64,000 nucleotides of DNA from Kurthia sibirica. Its GTDB lineage: Bacteria > Bacillota > Bacilli > Bacillales_A > Planococcaceae. Position numbers and translations under genes: made by a program. Under the pieces are notes generated by a model. It was not told the DNA's origin. It did not search any database and was given only the letters and a program-made list of their open reading frames with translations. Shown one piece after another: positions 42,024-51,050 of this stretch; positions within the stretch are counted from its first letter, which is position 1, and each line of letters starts with the position of its first letter. The stretch is taken from the NCBI RefSeq assembly GCF_003143975.1, contig NZ_QFVR01000011.1, forward strand, positions 37,175-101,174, written 5' to 3'.

Positions 42024-43148
42024 ATGAAAATCCAACGAATCGTCCAAAAAATATATAAAGCGACTGTCGCTACGCTCTATAAAGTTTTGACCATATTTTC
42101 AACAGTGAAGCCACAGAAAATTGTTTTTTATCATTATAGAAAGGACGAATTAGAAGGGAATCTTCTGCAAATTTATAAAGAAATGACGACAACTATGCCA
42201 ATGAATGACTATTATGTTCGGCAATCATCTAGAAAAATGGGCTTTGGTCTTTTTAAAGAATTATGGATGATTCGAGATGCCTCTAAAATAATAATTGATG
42301 ATTATTTTTTAACTGGTTATTTAATAAAACCACGTAGACAAAGTGAGATTATTCAACTTTGGCATGCAGCAGGAGCATTTAAAAAATTTGGCCATAGTAC
42401 TAAAAACACACATTTTGGTCCGTCAGATGACTATTTAAGCATCATTCCAATTCATAGTAATTATTCCAAGGTATATGTCTCAACTCCACAAAGTGCTATT
42501 TATTTTGCGGAAGCATTTAATATGAAAGTGGAAGATATTTATGGATTAGGTATTCCAAGAATTGAGCAATTAAAGGAAGCCTCAACAGAACCACCAATGC
42601 CTCTAACCACACAACAAAGGCAAAAGCAGAGTGTGCTTTTTGCCCCTACGTATCGTGCTGAAAAAGGTCATAGTGAATCTGATTTAAAATGGGCGACAGA
42701 AATAAATGCGATAATTGATGAGATTCCCGATCATTTATTACTGATTATTATTCCACATCCATATTCTAAAAAAGAGGAATGGGAAAAGTTGATGGAAAAT
42801 GATAAAATTATCATTGATTTCAATCATAATGTGAATGATTGGATGCCATATGCAGATTGCTTTGTTACCGACTATTCCTCAGCCATTTTTGAATATGCCC
42901 TATTTGAAAAACCGCTTGCTAATTATGTCCCGGATTTACAGCAATATATGGCTAACAGAGGTCTTTATCGCCCGATTGAAGACATTTCAGATGGCGCCAT
43001 TTTGACCAATCGTCAGCAATTAGTTGCTTGGCTCTCTGAACGTAAAAAAGGTGAGAAAATGGATACGTCACATATGGTTCAAGAAAATATCGGCAACACA
43101 GAAGATGTATCCCAAAAAATTGTTCAGCATATATTTGCAACAAAGTGA
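42024..43148 (+). CDS. CDP-glycerol/ribitol glycerophosphotransferase family protein (1)
   Basis: A 374-residue TagB/TagF/TarL-type enzyme that transfers polyol phosphate from a CDP-polyol to teichoic acid at the cytoplasmic membrane face. Family landmarks are LWHAAGAFKKFG with the first catalytic histidine, VLFAPTYR, IIIPHPY with the second histidine and TDYSSAIFEYALF. Adjacent to tarIJ, so a ribitol-phosphate substrate is plausible. Whether it is primase or polymerase cannot be decided from sequence. Confidence 0.88.
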   Translation: MKIQRIVQKIYKATVATLYKVLTIFSTVKPQKIVFYHYRKDELEGNLLQIYKEMTTTMPMNDYYVRQSSRKMGFGLFKELWMIRDASKIIIDDYFLTGYLIKPRRQSEIIQLWHAAGAFKKFGHSTKNTHFGPSDDYLSIIPIHSNYSKVYVSTPQSAIYFAEAFNMKVEDIYGLGIPRIEQLKEASTEPPMPLTTQQRQKQSVLFAPTYRAEKGHSESDLKWATEINAIIDEIPDHLLLIIIPHPYSKKEEWEKLMENDKIIIDFNHNVNDWMPYADCFVTDYSSAIFEYALFEKPLANYVPDLQQYMANRGLYRPIEDISDGAILTNRQQLVAWLSERKKGEKMDTSHMVQENIGNTEDVSQKIVQHIFATK

Positions 43149-43160
43149 GGTTTCTTAATA

Positions 43161-44327
43161 ATGGTAAAAAAACTAACATTCAAACAACGCGTCGATAAAA
43201 AATTCAAGAGAGAGGTTTTTCAACTTCTTTATAAAATCTTTTCAATCATGCCTATAAAGAAAAAGAAAATTGCTATTTTGTCCGACAGTCGCGCCTCTCT
43301 AAGTGATAATTTCCGCTTTGTTTATGAGGAATTACAAAAGAGAGACAACTACGATTATTTCTTTTTACTAAAACCATCTGTGAAAACGAGAAAACGTTAT
43401 ATAGAAATAATCAAACTGGCTTATCATATTGCCACAGCAAAAGTGATTTTAGTCGATGATTATTATCCAATGGTTTATCCGTTAAAAATCCGTAAAAATG
43501 CGGACCTTATTCAAATTTGGCATGCAGTAGGCGCATTTAAAACATTTGGCTTTAGTCGCTCGGGTAAACCAGGTGGCCCAAAACCAACTTCTATTGCGCA
43601 TAAAAACTATACGAAAGCCATCGTTAGTTCTAAGTATGTCGCGCCTTTTTATGCAGAAGGTTTTGGCATTACGGAAGATAAAGTGGTGGCAACGGGAATC
43701 CCACGTACCGATATTTTCTTTGACGAGCAATATAAGGAAAATAAATATGCAGAAATGATGACGAAATTCCCAGAATTCGAAGGCAAGCATATTACATTAT
43801 ATGCACCGACATTCCGTGGACATGGTCAAAGTAGTGCAGTATTTCCACAAAAAAAATTAGAACTAGCTAAAATTTATGATAGTTTAGGGGAGCAAGATCT
43901 CTTCCTAATCAAAATGCACCCATTTGTGTCGAAGAAATTTAAAATACCTGCGCAATATAAAGATAAAATAATCGATATGACAAAATATCCAAGTGTTAAC
44001 GATTTGTTATTTATTAGCGATATCTTAATTACTGATTATTCTTCGGTATGTTTTGAATATGCATTGCTCAATAAACCGATGATTTTTTATTGCTTTGATC
44101 TTGAGGAGTATGTTTCTTCACGTGATTTCTATATACCTTATGAACAGTTCACACCAGGCGAAATCGTGTATAATACGGAGGAGCTAATAGATGTGATGCA
44201 GAAAAAAACGATTGATCATTCTGTTGATTATAGTGAGTTCACCACGAGATTTTTTGATGATCTTGATGGTAAATCGACTGAAAGAGTTGCAGACCTCATC
44301 GTCTCTTGCATGCATGAACGTAAATAG
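43161..44327 (+). CDS. CDP-glycerol/ribitol glycerophosphotransferase family protein (2)
   Basis: A 388-residue paralogue of the preceding gene, 12 bases downstream. Motifs: IWHAVGAFKTFGF, LYAPTFRGHG, IKMHPF and TDYSSVCFEYALLNKPMIFY. The tandem arrangement with tarIJ recalls pairs of teichoic acid primase/polymerase genes. Membrane-associated by charge rather than by a membrane helix. Confidence 0.88.
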   Translation: MVKKLTFKQRVDKKFKREVFQLLYKIFSIMPIKKKKIAILSDSRASLSDNFRFVYEELQKRDNYDYFFLLKPSVKTRKRYIEIIKLAYHIATAKVILVDDYYPMVYPLKIRKNADLIQIWHAVGAFKTFGFSRSGKPGGPKPTSIAHKNYTKAIVSSKYVAPFYAEGFGITEDKVVATGIPRTDIFFDEQYKENKYAEMMTKFPEFEGKHITLYAPTFRGHGQSSAVFPQKKLELAKIYDSLGEQDLFLIKMHPFVSKKFKIPAQYKDKIIDMTKYPSVNDLLFISDILITDYSSVCFEYALLNKPMIFYCFDLEEYVSSRDFYIPYEQFTPGEIVYNTEELIDVMQKKTIDHSVDYSEFTTRFFDDLDGKSTERVADLIVSCMHERK

Positions 44328-44339
44328 GGGGATTGTAAA

Positions 44340-45863
44340 ATGAAGCGTAAGATTTTTATGGTCGTTTATGATATTGATGTAAACAAGGGAGGCATTAATA
44401 GCGTGATGTTTTCCCGCACGCATCTTTTTAATAACGACAGTTACTCAAGTGATATTGTGACATTGGATGACAAATTAAATTACCCTGAAATCGTCAGTGA
44501 ATTGCATGATGACGGTCGTTTAAATGAGCAATCGTCCATTATTAATATTTATGATTTCTATCGTAATAAATTTACGAGTGGAGGCATAAATGAGGATATT
44601 GTCGCACATTATAATAAAAATATGCAAAAAGAAGAACCGGGCTATCACTTTTATTTTGATGGTACGAGTGCACGTTATTTTGATAATGGGCGTTATGTGA
44701 AATATAAGCGGTGGACAGAAGATGGTAAATTATCTGTTGTCGATTATTTTTCAGATATGCGTGTGCGTGAAACAAGAGAAGAATATCATCCAGATGGTTA
44801 TTTGTTGAGAAAGATGACGTATCATCCAGCAGATAATAATGTTAACCAGGAGCATTACTTTACGAAGGAAGGATTCTGTTACTTATCACGTTGGTTTAAT
44901 CATGTAACCGGTAAGCAACAGCGCGTCGTGTTATTTAGTCCAGATAAGCAAAATGCGCGAGTATTTTCTACTAATTTGGAGTTTCATTCGTATTTTTTAG
45001 ATGAGCTTTGTTCGACAGAAGATACGAAACCGGTTGTTATTTGCGATGGCCCGGGTTCGAGTGCAAAAGTGCAGCGTATGAAAAAAGAAAGTGCATCTAA
45101 AATTTATACGATTCATCGCAATCATTTACAAGAACCTTTTACTTTAGGGAGCAAGCTAAAAGCGGATGATGAGCTCGTATTAATGAATGAAGATCGAGAA
45201 GCGCCAATTGTGGTTTTGACAAATAGGCAAAAAATCGATATCGAAGCGCAATTCCCCGAGATGAAATGGAATATTCATGTCATTTCACATGCTATGCCGA
45301 TAGAAACAGTAGAAGTGGAGAAAAAAGACAATCTGATTGTTGTTGTCAGTAGATTGAGTAAAGCAAAACGATTGAATTTACTCATTGAGGCTTTCAAAAA
45401 AACATCGGAAGAAGTACCAGACGCAAAATTGCATATTTACGGCTCAGGTGTTGAAAAAGCAGCTCTTCTAGCTCAAATAAAAGAATTAAAATTAACGAAA
45501 AAAGTACGTTTAATTGGCTATACGACTGAACCAAAAGTGAAGTTGGCGCAGGCATTATTTACTGTGAATACTTCAGCCTATGAAGGGCAAAGTTTAACTT
45601 GCCTAGAAGCGTTTTCGATGAAAACAGCGGCGCTGTCATTTAAAATTAATTACCTTGTTCGAGAAATGTACCAAGAAGGCGTAACCGGTGCATTAGTTGA
45701 GAATAATAATGTAGATGAATTGGCTGCTTATATGACGGATTGGTTATATAATCCTGAAAAAGTAAAACAATATGGTGAACAAGCGTATAATATTATTCGA
45801 GAAAATTATACGCTCGATAAACAATACAATGAGTGGCATCATTTGATTCAAACATTACAATAA
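44340..45863 (+). CDS. Glycosyltransferase, TagE-like (1)
   Basis: A 507-residue protein with a C-terminal GT4 glycosyltransferase domain (about 320-505; VVVSRLSKAKRLNLLIEAF and NTSAYEGQSLTCLEAFSMKTAALSF). The N-terminal 220 residues contain a repeated YKRWTEDGKLSVVDYFSD-type beta motif seen in poly(glycerol-phosphate) glucosyltransferases. Likely glycosylates teichoic acid. It follows two phosphotransferases in one transcript and is paralogous to the gene at 51051. Sugar and acceptor cannot be stated. Confidence 0.85.
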   Translation: MKRKIFMVVYDIDVNKGGINSVMFSRTHLFNNDSYSSDIVTLDDKLNYPEIVSELHDDGRLNEQSSIINIYDFYRNKFTSGGINEDIVAHYNKNMQKEEPGYHFYFDGTSARYFDNGRYVKYKRWTEDGKLSVVDYFSDMRVRETREEYHPDGYLLRKMTYHPADNNVNQEHYFTKEGFCYLSRWFNHVTGKQQRVVLFSPDKQNARVFSTNLEFHSYFLDELCSTEDTKPVVICDGPGSSAKVQRMKKESASKIYTIHRNHLQEPFTLGSKLKADDELVLMNEDREAPIVVLTNRQKIDIEAQFPEMKWNIHVISHAMPIETVEVEKKDNLIVVVSRLSKAKRLNLLIEAFKKTSEEVPDAKLHIYGSGVEKAALLAQIKELKLTKKVRLIGYTTEPKVKLAQALFTVNTSAYEGQSLTCLEAFSMKTAALSFKINYLVREMYQEGVTGALVENNNVDELAAYMTDWLYNPEKVKQYGEQAYNIIRENYTLDKQYNEWHHLIQTLQ

Positions 45864-45874
45864 GCTAAGTTATT

Positions 45875-45917
45875 AAAAAAACGTCCAATCGGTTATATGC
45901 CGATTGGACGTTTTTTA
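45875..45917. terminator. Bidirectional terminator between teichoic acid operons
   Basis: Perfect stem around AACGTCCAATCGG / CCGATTGGACGTT with A and T runs on both sides, between convergent genes. The 190 bases to the end of tagD (45918-46109) hold no gene. Confidence 0.92.
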
Positions 45918-46109
45918 GTAATTATTTTTGGTTCTATACGATTTGTTGGGGTTTTCAAATAATACCATCTCTGTTCGACACTTTCCGCGTGCTTGTGGTA
46001 TGTAACGCAAAAAGTACAACGCCACCGATTCGTTCGAAATGAACAAATACAAAAAGTGGCATGATTTGAAAAATCCAAATCACGCCACCCCAACATTTGA
46101 CGTAGAACC

Positions 46110-46508
46110 TTATTTTTGAGCTTGTGTCATTAAATCTTCTTTGATTTTTGTAGTTGAAATACCTTCTGTACGCGGTAAGTATGTAACTTCGCAATGTTCT
46201 GCTAAAAAGTCAAACTTACCTTCCCAATCATGACCCATCACAAATTGATCTACATTGTATTTTTGAACATCCTGCACTTTTTGTTCCCAATTATCTTCAG
46301 GAATTACTTTGTCGACATATTTAATCGCTTCAAGAATTTCTTTGCGGTCTGCAAAGCTATAATATGCTTTTTTGCCTTTTAATGCATTAAATTCATCAGA
46401 TGAAATAGCAACAATTAGATAGTCACCCATTGCTTTAGCGCGGCGAAGAATGTTGATATGACCAACATGTAGAAGGTCAAACGTACCATAGGTAATAACA
46501 GTTTTCAT
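46110..46508 (-). CDS. tagD: Glycerol-3-phosphate cytidylyltransferase
   Basis: Makes CDP-glycerol for teichoic acid. The 132-residue protein has GTFDLLHVGH (His14, His17) and RTEGISTTKI, the two CTP-binding signatures of the family. The start at 46508 follows TTGGAGG; a longer reading to 46649 has an unrelated hydrophobic lead and no ribosome binding site. It lies downstream of a minus-strand phosphotransferase with 74 bases between, where TATAAT-like sequences suggest an extra promoter. Confidence 0.95.
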   Translation of the reverse strand: MKTVITYGTFDLLHVGHINILRRAKAMGDYLIVAISSDEFNALKGKKAYYSFADRKEILEAIKYVDKVIPEDNWEQKVQDVQKYNVDQFVMGHDWEGKFDFLAEHCEVTYLPRTEGISTTKIKEDLMTQAQK

Positions 46509-46582
46509 TAGATTTGCCTCCAAGTAGCTTTGTATTATACTTTCGGTAATTATAGTACATCTATAGTGAAAAATAAAGATAA

Positions 46583-47740
46583 TTAAGATTTTTGCAATAA
46601 ATAAGATGCTAAATTTTGAGAAGATGTTCCGTGTGAATACGTATTCCATTTTTCAGAGAAGTCTTCAATGATACGCAAATCAAAGTCTAAATGTAGAATT
46701 GTATGAATTAATTCATCATCACTATCGACAACAGGACCAGGTACCATTGAAGCATAATCTGACCAAAAACCACGGCTCATCGCATATTGCTCGATGTCAT
46801 AGGGATAGAAAATTTGCGGCTTGTTGAAGAAAGCAAACTCATATGGAATCGAAGAATAATCACTAATTAGGAAATCAGTAACTGTCAGAACTTCATGAAT
46901 GGCTACTGTATTCTCCAATATTGTAATTCGCTCATCGTCAATCAGCGTGAACGATTGTGCAACTGCTGGGTGTAATTTAATCAAAATATGATAATCTGCT
47001 CCTAGTTCTTGAACAATTCGTTTAAAATTAAGCGGAATCTTTTGTTGTTGCAACTCAAAATCTCGGAAAGTGGGTGCATAAAGCACAACTTTTTTACCGT
47101 CAATTATCGGATAGCTTTCGAGAAATTGACGTTTTGTAGCGGCGATTGTTTCTTCGTCAAAATAAAAATCAGTGCGAGGAATACCAGTGCGCAGAAAAGC
47201 GTCCGGTGCTTTATGAAAAGCAAGACGGAAGACTTTACTCATTGCTTCAGAGCCGACAACAATTTTATCCATACGCTCGTAGACATCACGAAAACGATTA
47301 ATGGCTGATGGTGAGCGGTAGGCGATACTTGGATCAGATAAGGCAAACTTTTTGATAGCGCCTGCTGCATGCCATAGTTGGATACATTCAGTTCTTGGAT
47401 TGTTTGGTAATGTACTTAATATTGGAAAATAATTGTCAACTATTACTTTTGAAGAAGTAGCTAAATGATAAATTCCTTTTATGTAAGCATACGAATCTTG
47501 ATAATCAAAAGATAATACTTCATGCACATCAAGATCACTAAAATCTTCCTGGCATTTAGTTGTTTTCAAAACAATAATATTTTTGAAGCCCTTGTCATTT
47601 AATGCTTTTATCGTATAACGTGCGTTATCACCAAAGTCACAAATAAAGGTCATTTTTTTGCGAATGGGGAGCAATTTAAATGTCAAAAACAGTAATTTAT
47701 TTATTTGTAGAAAGAGTTTAATAGACCATTCTTTTGTCAT
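46583..47740 (-). CDS. CDP-glycerol glycerophosphotransferase family protein (3)
   Basis: A 385-residue member of the TagB/TagF family: LWHAAGAIKKFAL, VLYAPTFRDFE, IKLHPAV and SDYSSIPYEFAFFNKPQIFYPYD. The ATG at 47740 has the ribosome binding site TAGGTGA; an upstream ATG at 47770 has none. It is first in a minus-strand unit with tagD, suggesting a glycerol-phosphate role such as primer formation (TagB-like), which is inference. Confidence 0.86.
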   Translation of the reverse strand: MTKEWSIKLFLQINKLLFLTFKLLPIRKKMTFICDFGDNARYTIKALNDKGFKNIIVLKTTKCQEDFSDLDVHEVLSFDYQDSYAYIKGIYHLATSSKVIVDNYFPILSTLPNNPRTECIQLWHAAGAIKKFALSDPSIAYRSPSAINRFRDVYERMDKIVVGSEAMSKVFRLAFHKAPDAFLRTGIPRTDFYFDEETIAATKRQFLESYPIIDGKKVVLYAPTFRDFELQQQKIPLNFKRIVQELGADYHILIKLHPAVAQSFTLIDDERITILENTVAIHEVLTVTDFLISDYSSIPYEFAFFNKPQIFYPYDIEQYAMSRGFWSDYASMVPGPVVDSDDELIHTILHLDFDLRIIEDFSEKWNTYSHGTSSQNLASYLLQKS

Positions 47741-47782
47741 ATATTCACCTAATTTTTTGAAAAATTTCATTCATAATTAAAT

Positions 47783-47791
47783 ATTATACCA
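47783..47791 (-). promoter_or_regulatory. Extended -10 promoter of the minus-strand teichoic acid unit
   Basis: Reads TGGTATAAT on the minus strand, about 40 bases before the start codon. The divergent gene at 47959 begins about 170 bases away. Confidence 0.5.
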
Positions 47792-47958
47792 TACTGGACA
47801 ATAGACTCGATAAGATTAAAAATTATTGTGACTTTTGACAACATTAATTCACAAAAATAATCTAGCGTTACATTAGGAATATGGTATTATAAAGAATAGA
47901 GAATTTAAACTAACAGGTTGAAAAACCCCAATTATATAAATGAAAGAGTGAGCGAGTT

Positions 47959-49179
47959 TTGTCTATAAAAAAACAGTTAGAAAGAGTGCTGCGTAAGGGA
48001 TACAATTATATGGCACGTAAACCCCGTATTAAAAATCTTGTTGTTTTTGAAAGTTTCCATGGCAAGCGTTACAGTGATAATCCACGGGCAATTTATGAAT
48101 ATATGAAAGAAAACTGTCCGGAATATGACTTGATTTGGTCAGTAGACAAAGGAAGCATACCGATGTTTAAAGAGATGGGCGTACCATATATACGTCGTTT
48201 TACATTTAAATGGTTGAGAACATTTCCACGAGCGCAATATTGGGTAAATAATGTTCGTCTACCAAAATGGATGAAAAAACCAAAAGGTACGACATATTTA
48301 CAAACATGGCACGGGACACCATTGAAAAAACTAGGTACTGACATTGAAGAAGTCTATATGCCAGGCACAAAAACATCTAAATACAAAAAAAATATTATTA
48401 CCGAATCAAAAAACTGGAGTTATTTAGTGGGACCAAATGCTTACTCAACAGAAATTTTAGCGCGCGCCTTCCATTTTAAAGGCCCGGTTATTGAATCAGG
48501 TTATCCGCGTAACGATGCGTTAAACAATCCAGAGCCATCAAAAATCGCTAAAATACGTCAAAACTTGAATATTGATCCCAAGAAAAAAGTTGTATTATAC
48601 GCTCCAACATGGCGCGACGATCAATTTTTTGAAAAAGGAAAATATCGTTTTGAATTCCAATTTGATATTGAAAAATTGAAAAAAGAACATGGTGAAGATA
48701 TTGTTGTTTTAGCGCGTATGCATTATTTAGTATCCGAAAGCTTTGACTTCAAACAATACGGTGACTTCATTTTAGATGTATCTAACTATTATGATATTGC
48801 AGATTTATATTTAATTAGTGATGTACTCATTACCGATTATTCAAGCGTATTCTTTGATTATGCTGTATTAAATCGTCCAATCATATTTTATATGTATGAT
48901 TTAGAAGATTATCGCGATCGCCTACGCGGTTTCTATTTTGATATCGAAGCAGAAGCACCAGGTAAAATTTTGAAAGAGCAAGATGAATTATTCGCCGAAA
49001 TCACGCGTTCGCTAAAAGAGGGACATGCTGATGAAGAACAATTCAAACGTTTCCAAGACCGCTTCTGTGAATGGGAAGATGGCCGTTCATCGGAACGTGT
49101 AGTGAACCGTATGCTCTATTCAAAAACAGCACCCGTCTTGCCCGTAATGGCAGAAAAAGAAATATCTGAAGTCGTATAA
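47959..49179 (+). CDS. CDP-glycerol glycerophosphotransferase family protein (4), TagF-like
   Basis: A 406-residue enzyme with the classical polymerase-type histidine motif TWHGTPLKKLG, VVLYAPTWRDD, ARMHYL and TDYSSVFFDYAVLNRPIIFY. This HGTP form differs from the HAAG/HAVG form of the other three, so it is the best candidate for the TagF-type polymerase or primase of the glycerol-phosphate chain. It starts with TTG after GAGTGAGCGAG. Ends with its own terminator. Confidence 0.87.
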   Translation: MSIKKQLERVLRKGYNYMARKPRIKNLVVFESFHGKRYSDNPRAIYEYMKENCPEYDLIWSVDKGSIPMFKEMGVPYIRRFTFKWLRTFPRAQYWVNNVRLPKWMKKPKGTTYLQTWHGTPLKKLGTDIEEVYMPGTKTSKYKKNIITESKNWSYLVGPNAYSTEILARAFHFKGPVIESGYPRNDALNNPEPSKIAKIRQNLNIDPKKKVVLYAPTWRDDQFFEKGKYRFEFQFDIEKLKKEHGEDIVVLARMHYLVSESFDFKQYGDFILDVSNYYDIADLYLISDVLITDYSSVFFDYAVLNRPIIFYMYDLEDYRDRLRGFYFDIEAEAPGKILKEQDELFAEITRSLKEGHADEEQFKRFQDRFCEWEDGRSSERVVNRMLYSKTAPVLPVMAEKEISEVV

Positions 49180-49191
49180 TACTATTATTTT

Positions 49192-49225
49192 AGCTCGAGG
49201 ACTTTCATGCCTCGAGCTTTTTTTA
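49192..49225 (+). terminator. Terminator of the TagF-like gene
   Basis: AGCTCGAGG / CCTCGAGCT with a 9-base loop and seven T. Confidence 0.92.
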
Positions 49226-49305
49226 CGCGTGAATACCACATAAAAAAGGTCGCCATTATTATAGTAGAAAGCCATGTTTATTTGACCTATTGATGGTGAC
49301 GAATA

Positions 49306-49314
49306 TGATATAAT
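49306..49314 (+). promoter_or_regulatory. Extended -10 promoter of tagGH
   Basis: TGATATAAT, about 90 bases before tagG, is a consensus extended -10 element. Confidence 0.5.
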
Positions 49315-49406
49315 AAACGATATATTTGTGCTTCAGACACATATGCAACTATTTCTTGCATGTATCGTTACTAGTAATTGAAATACACGGAATTGAGGAA
49401 TTATAA

Positions 49407-50216
49407 ATGAAAGCAATGTTTAATATCGTGAAGGAGCAAATTAGCTCGTTTTATCTCATACAACGACTTGCTAAATTCCAGCTTCGAATCGACAACCAAA
49501 GCAATTATTTGGGCTTTTTATGGGAAGTTATTAACCCAGCAATCCAAATGGCAATGTATTGGTTTGTATTTGGTTATATTATGCGAAGGAATGAGGAAGT
49601 TGGCGACATACCATATGTATATTGGATGCTCGCAGGTATTTCTTTTTGGTTCTTTATTAACAAAGCAATCCTACAAGGTTCGAAAGCAATTTATCAGAAA
49701 TATTCGATGGTCGCCAAGATGAATTTCCCATTATCGGTCATTCCAAGCTATATTATTATGGGGAAATATTATGGACATCTCGTTTTACTAGCTGCACTTA
49801 TTGTATTATTTTGTTTTGGAGGATACTATCCATCCATCCACTATATTGAATTACTGGTCTTCTTAGTAATGGCCTATTTATTAGCCTTTTCTATCACATT
49901 ATTAACATCAACCTTAACAGTCGTTGTGCGAGATTTACAAATGCTCATCCAATCTGTTTTGCAAGCGATGTTTTTTATTTCACCTATACTATGGGATCGT
50001 TCTGGTAGCATGCCAGAATGGTTACAAGCAGTATTAGTACTTAATCCTTTTTATTTTTTAGCAAACGGTTATCGCGCCGCGTTATTAGAGCAAAAATGGT
50101 ATATTGTCGATCATTGGCAATTGGCATTGTATAATGTCGGTTTAATTATTGTACTATTATATATTGGAGCAAAAGCTCATTATAAATTTAGAGATCGTTT
50201 CTCTGACTTTATTTAA
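49407..50216 (+). CDS. tagG: Teichoic acid ABC exporter permease TagG
   Basis: A 269-residue ABC-2 type permease with six predicted membrane helices. The N-terminal amphipathic part ([22 protein letters not shown]) is typical of polysaccharide exporters. It flips completed wall teichoic acid across the membrane together with TagH, encoded 20 bases downstream. Confidence 0.93.
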   Translation: MKAMFNIVKEQISSFYLIQRLAKFQLRIDNQSNYLGFLWEVINPAIQMAMYWFVFGYIMRRNEEVGDIPYVYWMLAGISFWFFINKAILQGSKAIYQKYSMVAKMNFPLSVIPSYIIMGKYYGHLVLLAALIVLFCFGGYYPSIHYIELLVFLVMAYLLAFSITLLTSTLTVVVRDLQMLIQSVLQAMFFISPILWDRSGSMPEWLQAVLVLNPFYFLANGYRAALLEQKWYIVDHWQLALYNVGLIIVLLYIGAKAHYKFRDRFSDFI

Positions 50217-50236
50217 GATTATGGAGGATGCTGAAA

Positions 50237-51028
50237 ATGGCGGAATCAGTTGTATTAAAAAACATATCAAAAACATATCGTATGTATCAATCAAAGGGAC
50301 AGCAACTTGCTGATTTAATATTCCCAGGTAAAAAAGGCTCTTCCTTCCATGCAATCGAAAACATTTCATTTGCGGTGGAGGAAGGCGATGTCGTAGGTCT
50401 TGTTGGTATAAATGGCTCAGGAAAATCCACATTATCTAATATTATTGGCGGTCTCATCCCAGCTACATCTGGTGAAATGGAAGTCAATGGTGAAGTGAAT
50501 GTCATCGCCATTAAATCCGGTTTGAATAATGCGTTAACGGGCGCAGAAAATATCGAATTTAAATGTTTATTAATGGGCTATTCAAAAGAAAAAATAGCTA
50601 AAGTTATGCCAGATATTATCGAGTTTTCGGAGTTAGGTGATTTCATCTATCAACCTGTTAAGCAGTATTCAAGCGGCATGAAATCAAAACTGGGTTTTGC
50701 TATTAGCGTAACCGCTAACCCCGATATTCTCATCATTGATGAAGCATTATCTGTAGGAGATCAAACATTTACAGATAAATCCTTAGCCAAGATGTTAGAA
50801 TACAAAAAACAAGGAAAAACCATATTTTTCGTCAGTCATAATTTATCACAGGTACGCAATTTCTGTACTAAAATTGCTTGGATAGAAGGCGGTAAATTAC
50901 GTGAATTCGGTCCAACCAATGTGGTGATGCGCAACTATAGTGCATTTCTGAAAGATTACAATAAGCTGACGCCAAATCAGCAAAAAGAATTTAGAGATCA
51001 GCTTGCAACACAACGTAAGAATCAATAA
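50237..51028 (+). CDS. tagH: Teichoic acid ABC exporter ATPase TagH
   Basis: A 263-residue ATPase with Walker [11 protein letters not shown], the signature [12 protein letters not shown] and Walker [13 protein letters not shown], the last in the form found in polysaccharide exporters. The ATG at 50237 has GGAGG nine bases upstream; an ATG at 50228 touches that site. It is short of the long C-terminal extension with SH3 repeats present in B. subtilis TagH. Confidence 0.93.
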   Translation: MAESVVLKNISKTYRMYQSKGQQLADLIFPGKKGSSFHAIENISFAVEEGDVVGLVGINGSGKSTLSNIIGGLIPATSGEMEVNGEVNVIAIKSGLNNALTGAENIEFKCLLMGYSKEKIAKVMPDIIEFSELGDFIYQPVKQYSSGMKSKLGFAISVTANPDILIIDEALSVGDQTFTDKSLAKMLEYKKQGKTIFFVSHNLSQVRNFCTKIAWIEGGKLREFGPTNVVMRNYSAFLKDYNKLTPNQQKEFRDQLATQRKNQ

Positions 51029-51050
51029 AACGGTTGGGACGTGATTTTCT

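Noticed and set aside
46509..46649. Hydrophobic 47-residue N-terminal extension of TagD
   Set aside because: TagD is a cytoplasmic 130-residue enzyme; the TTGGAGG site supports the internal start at 46508.
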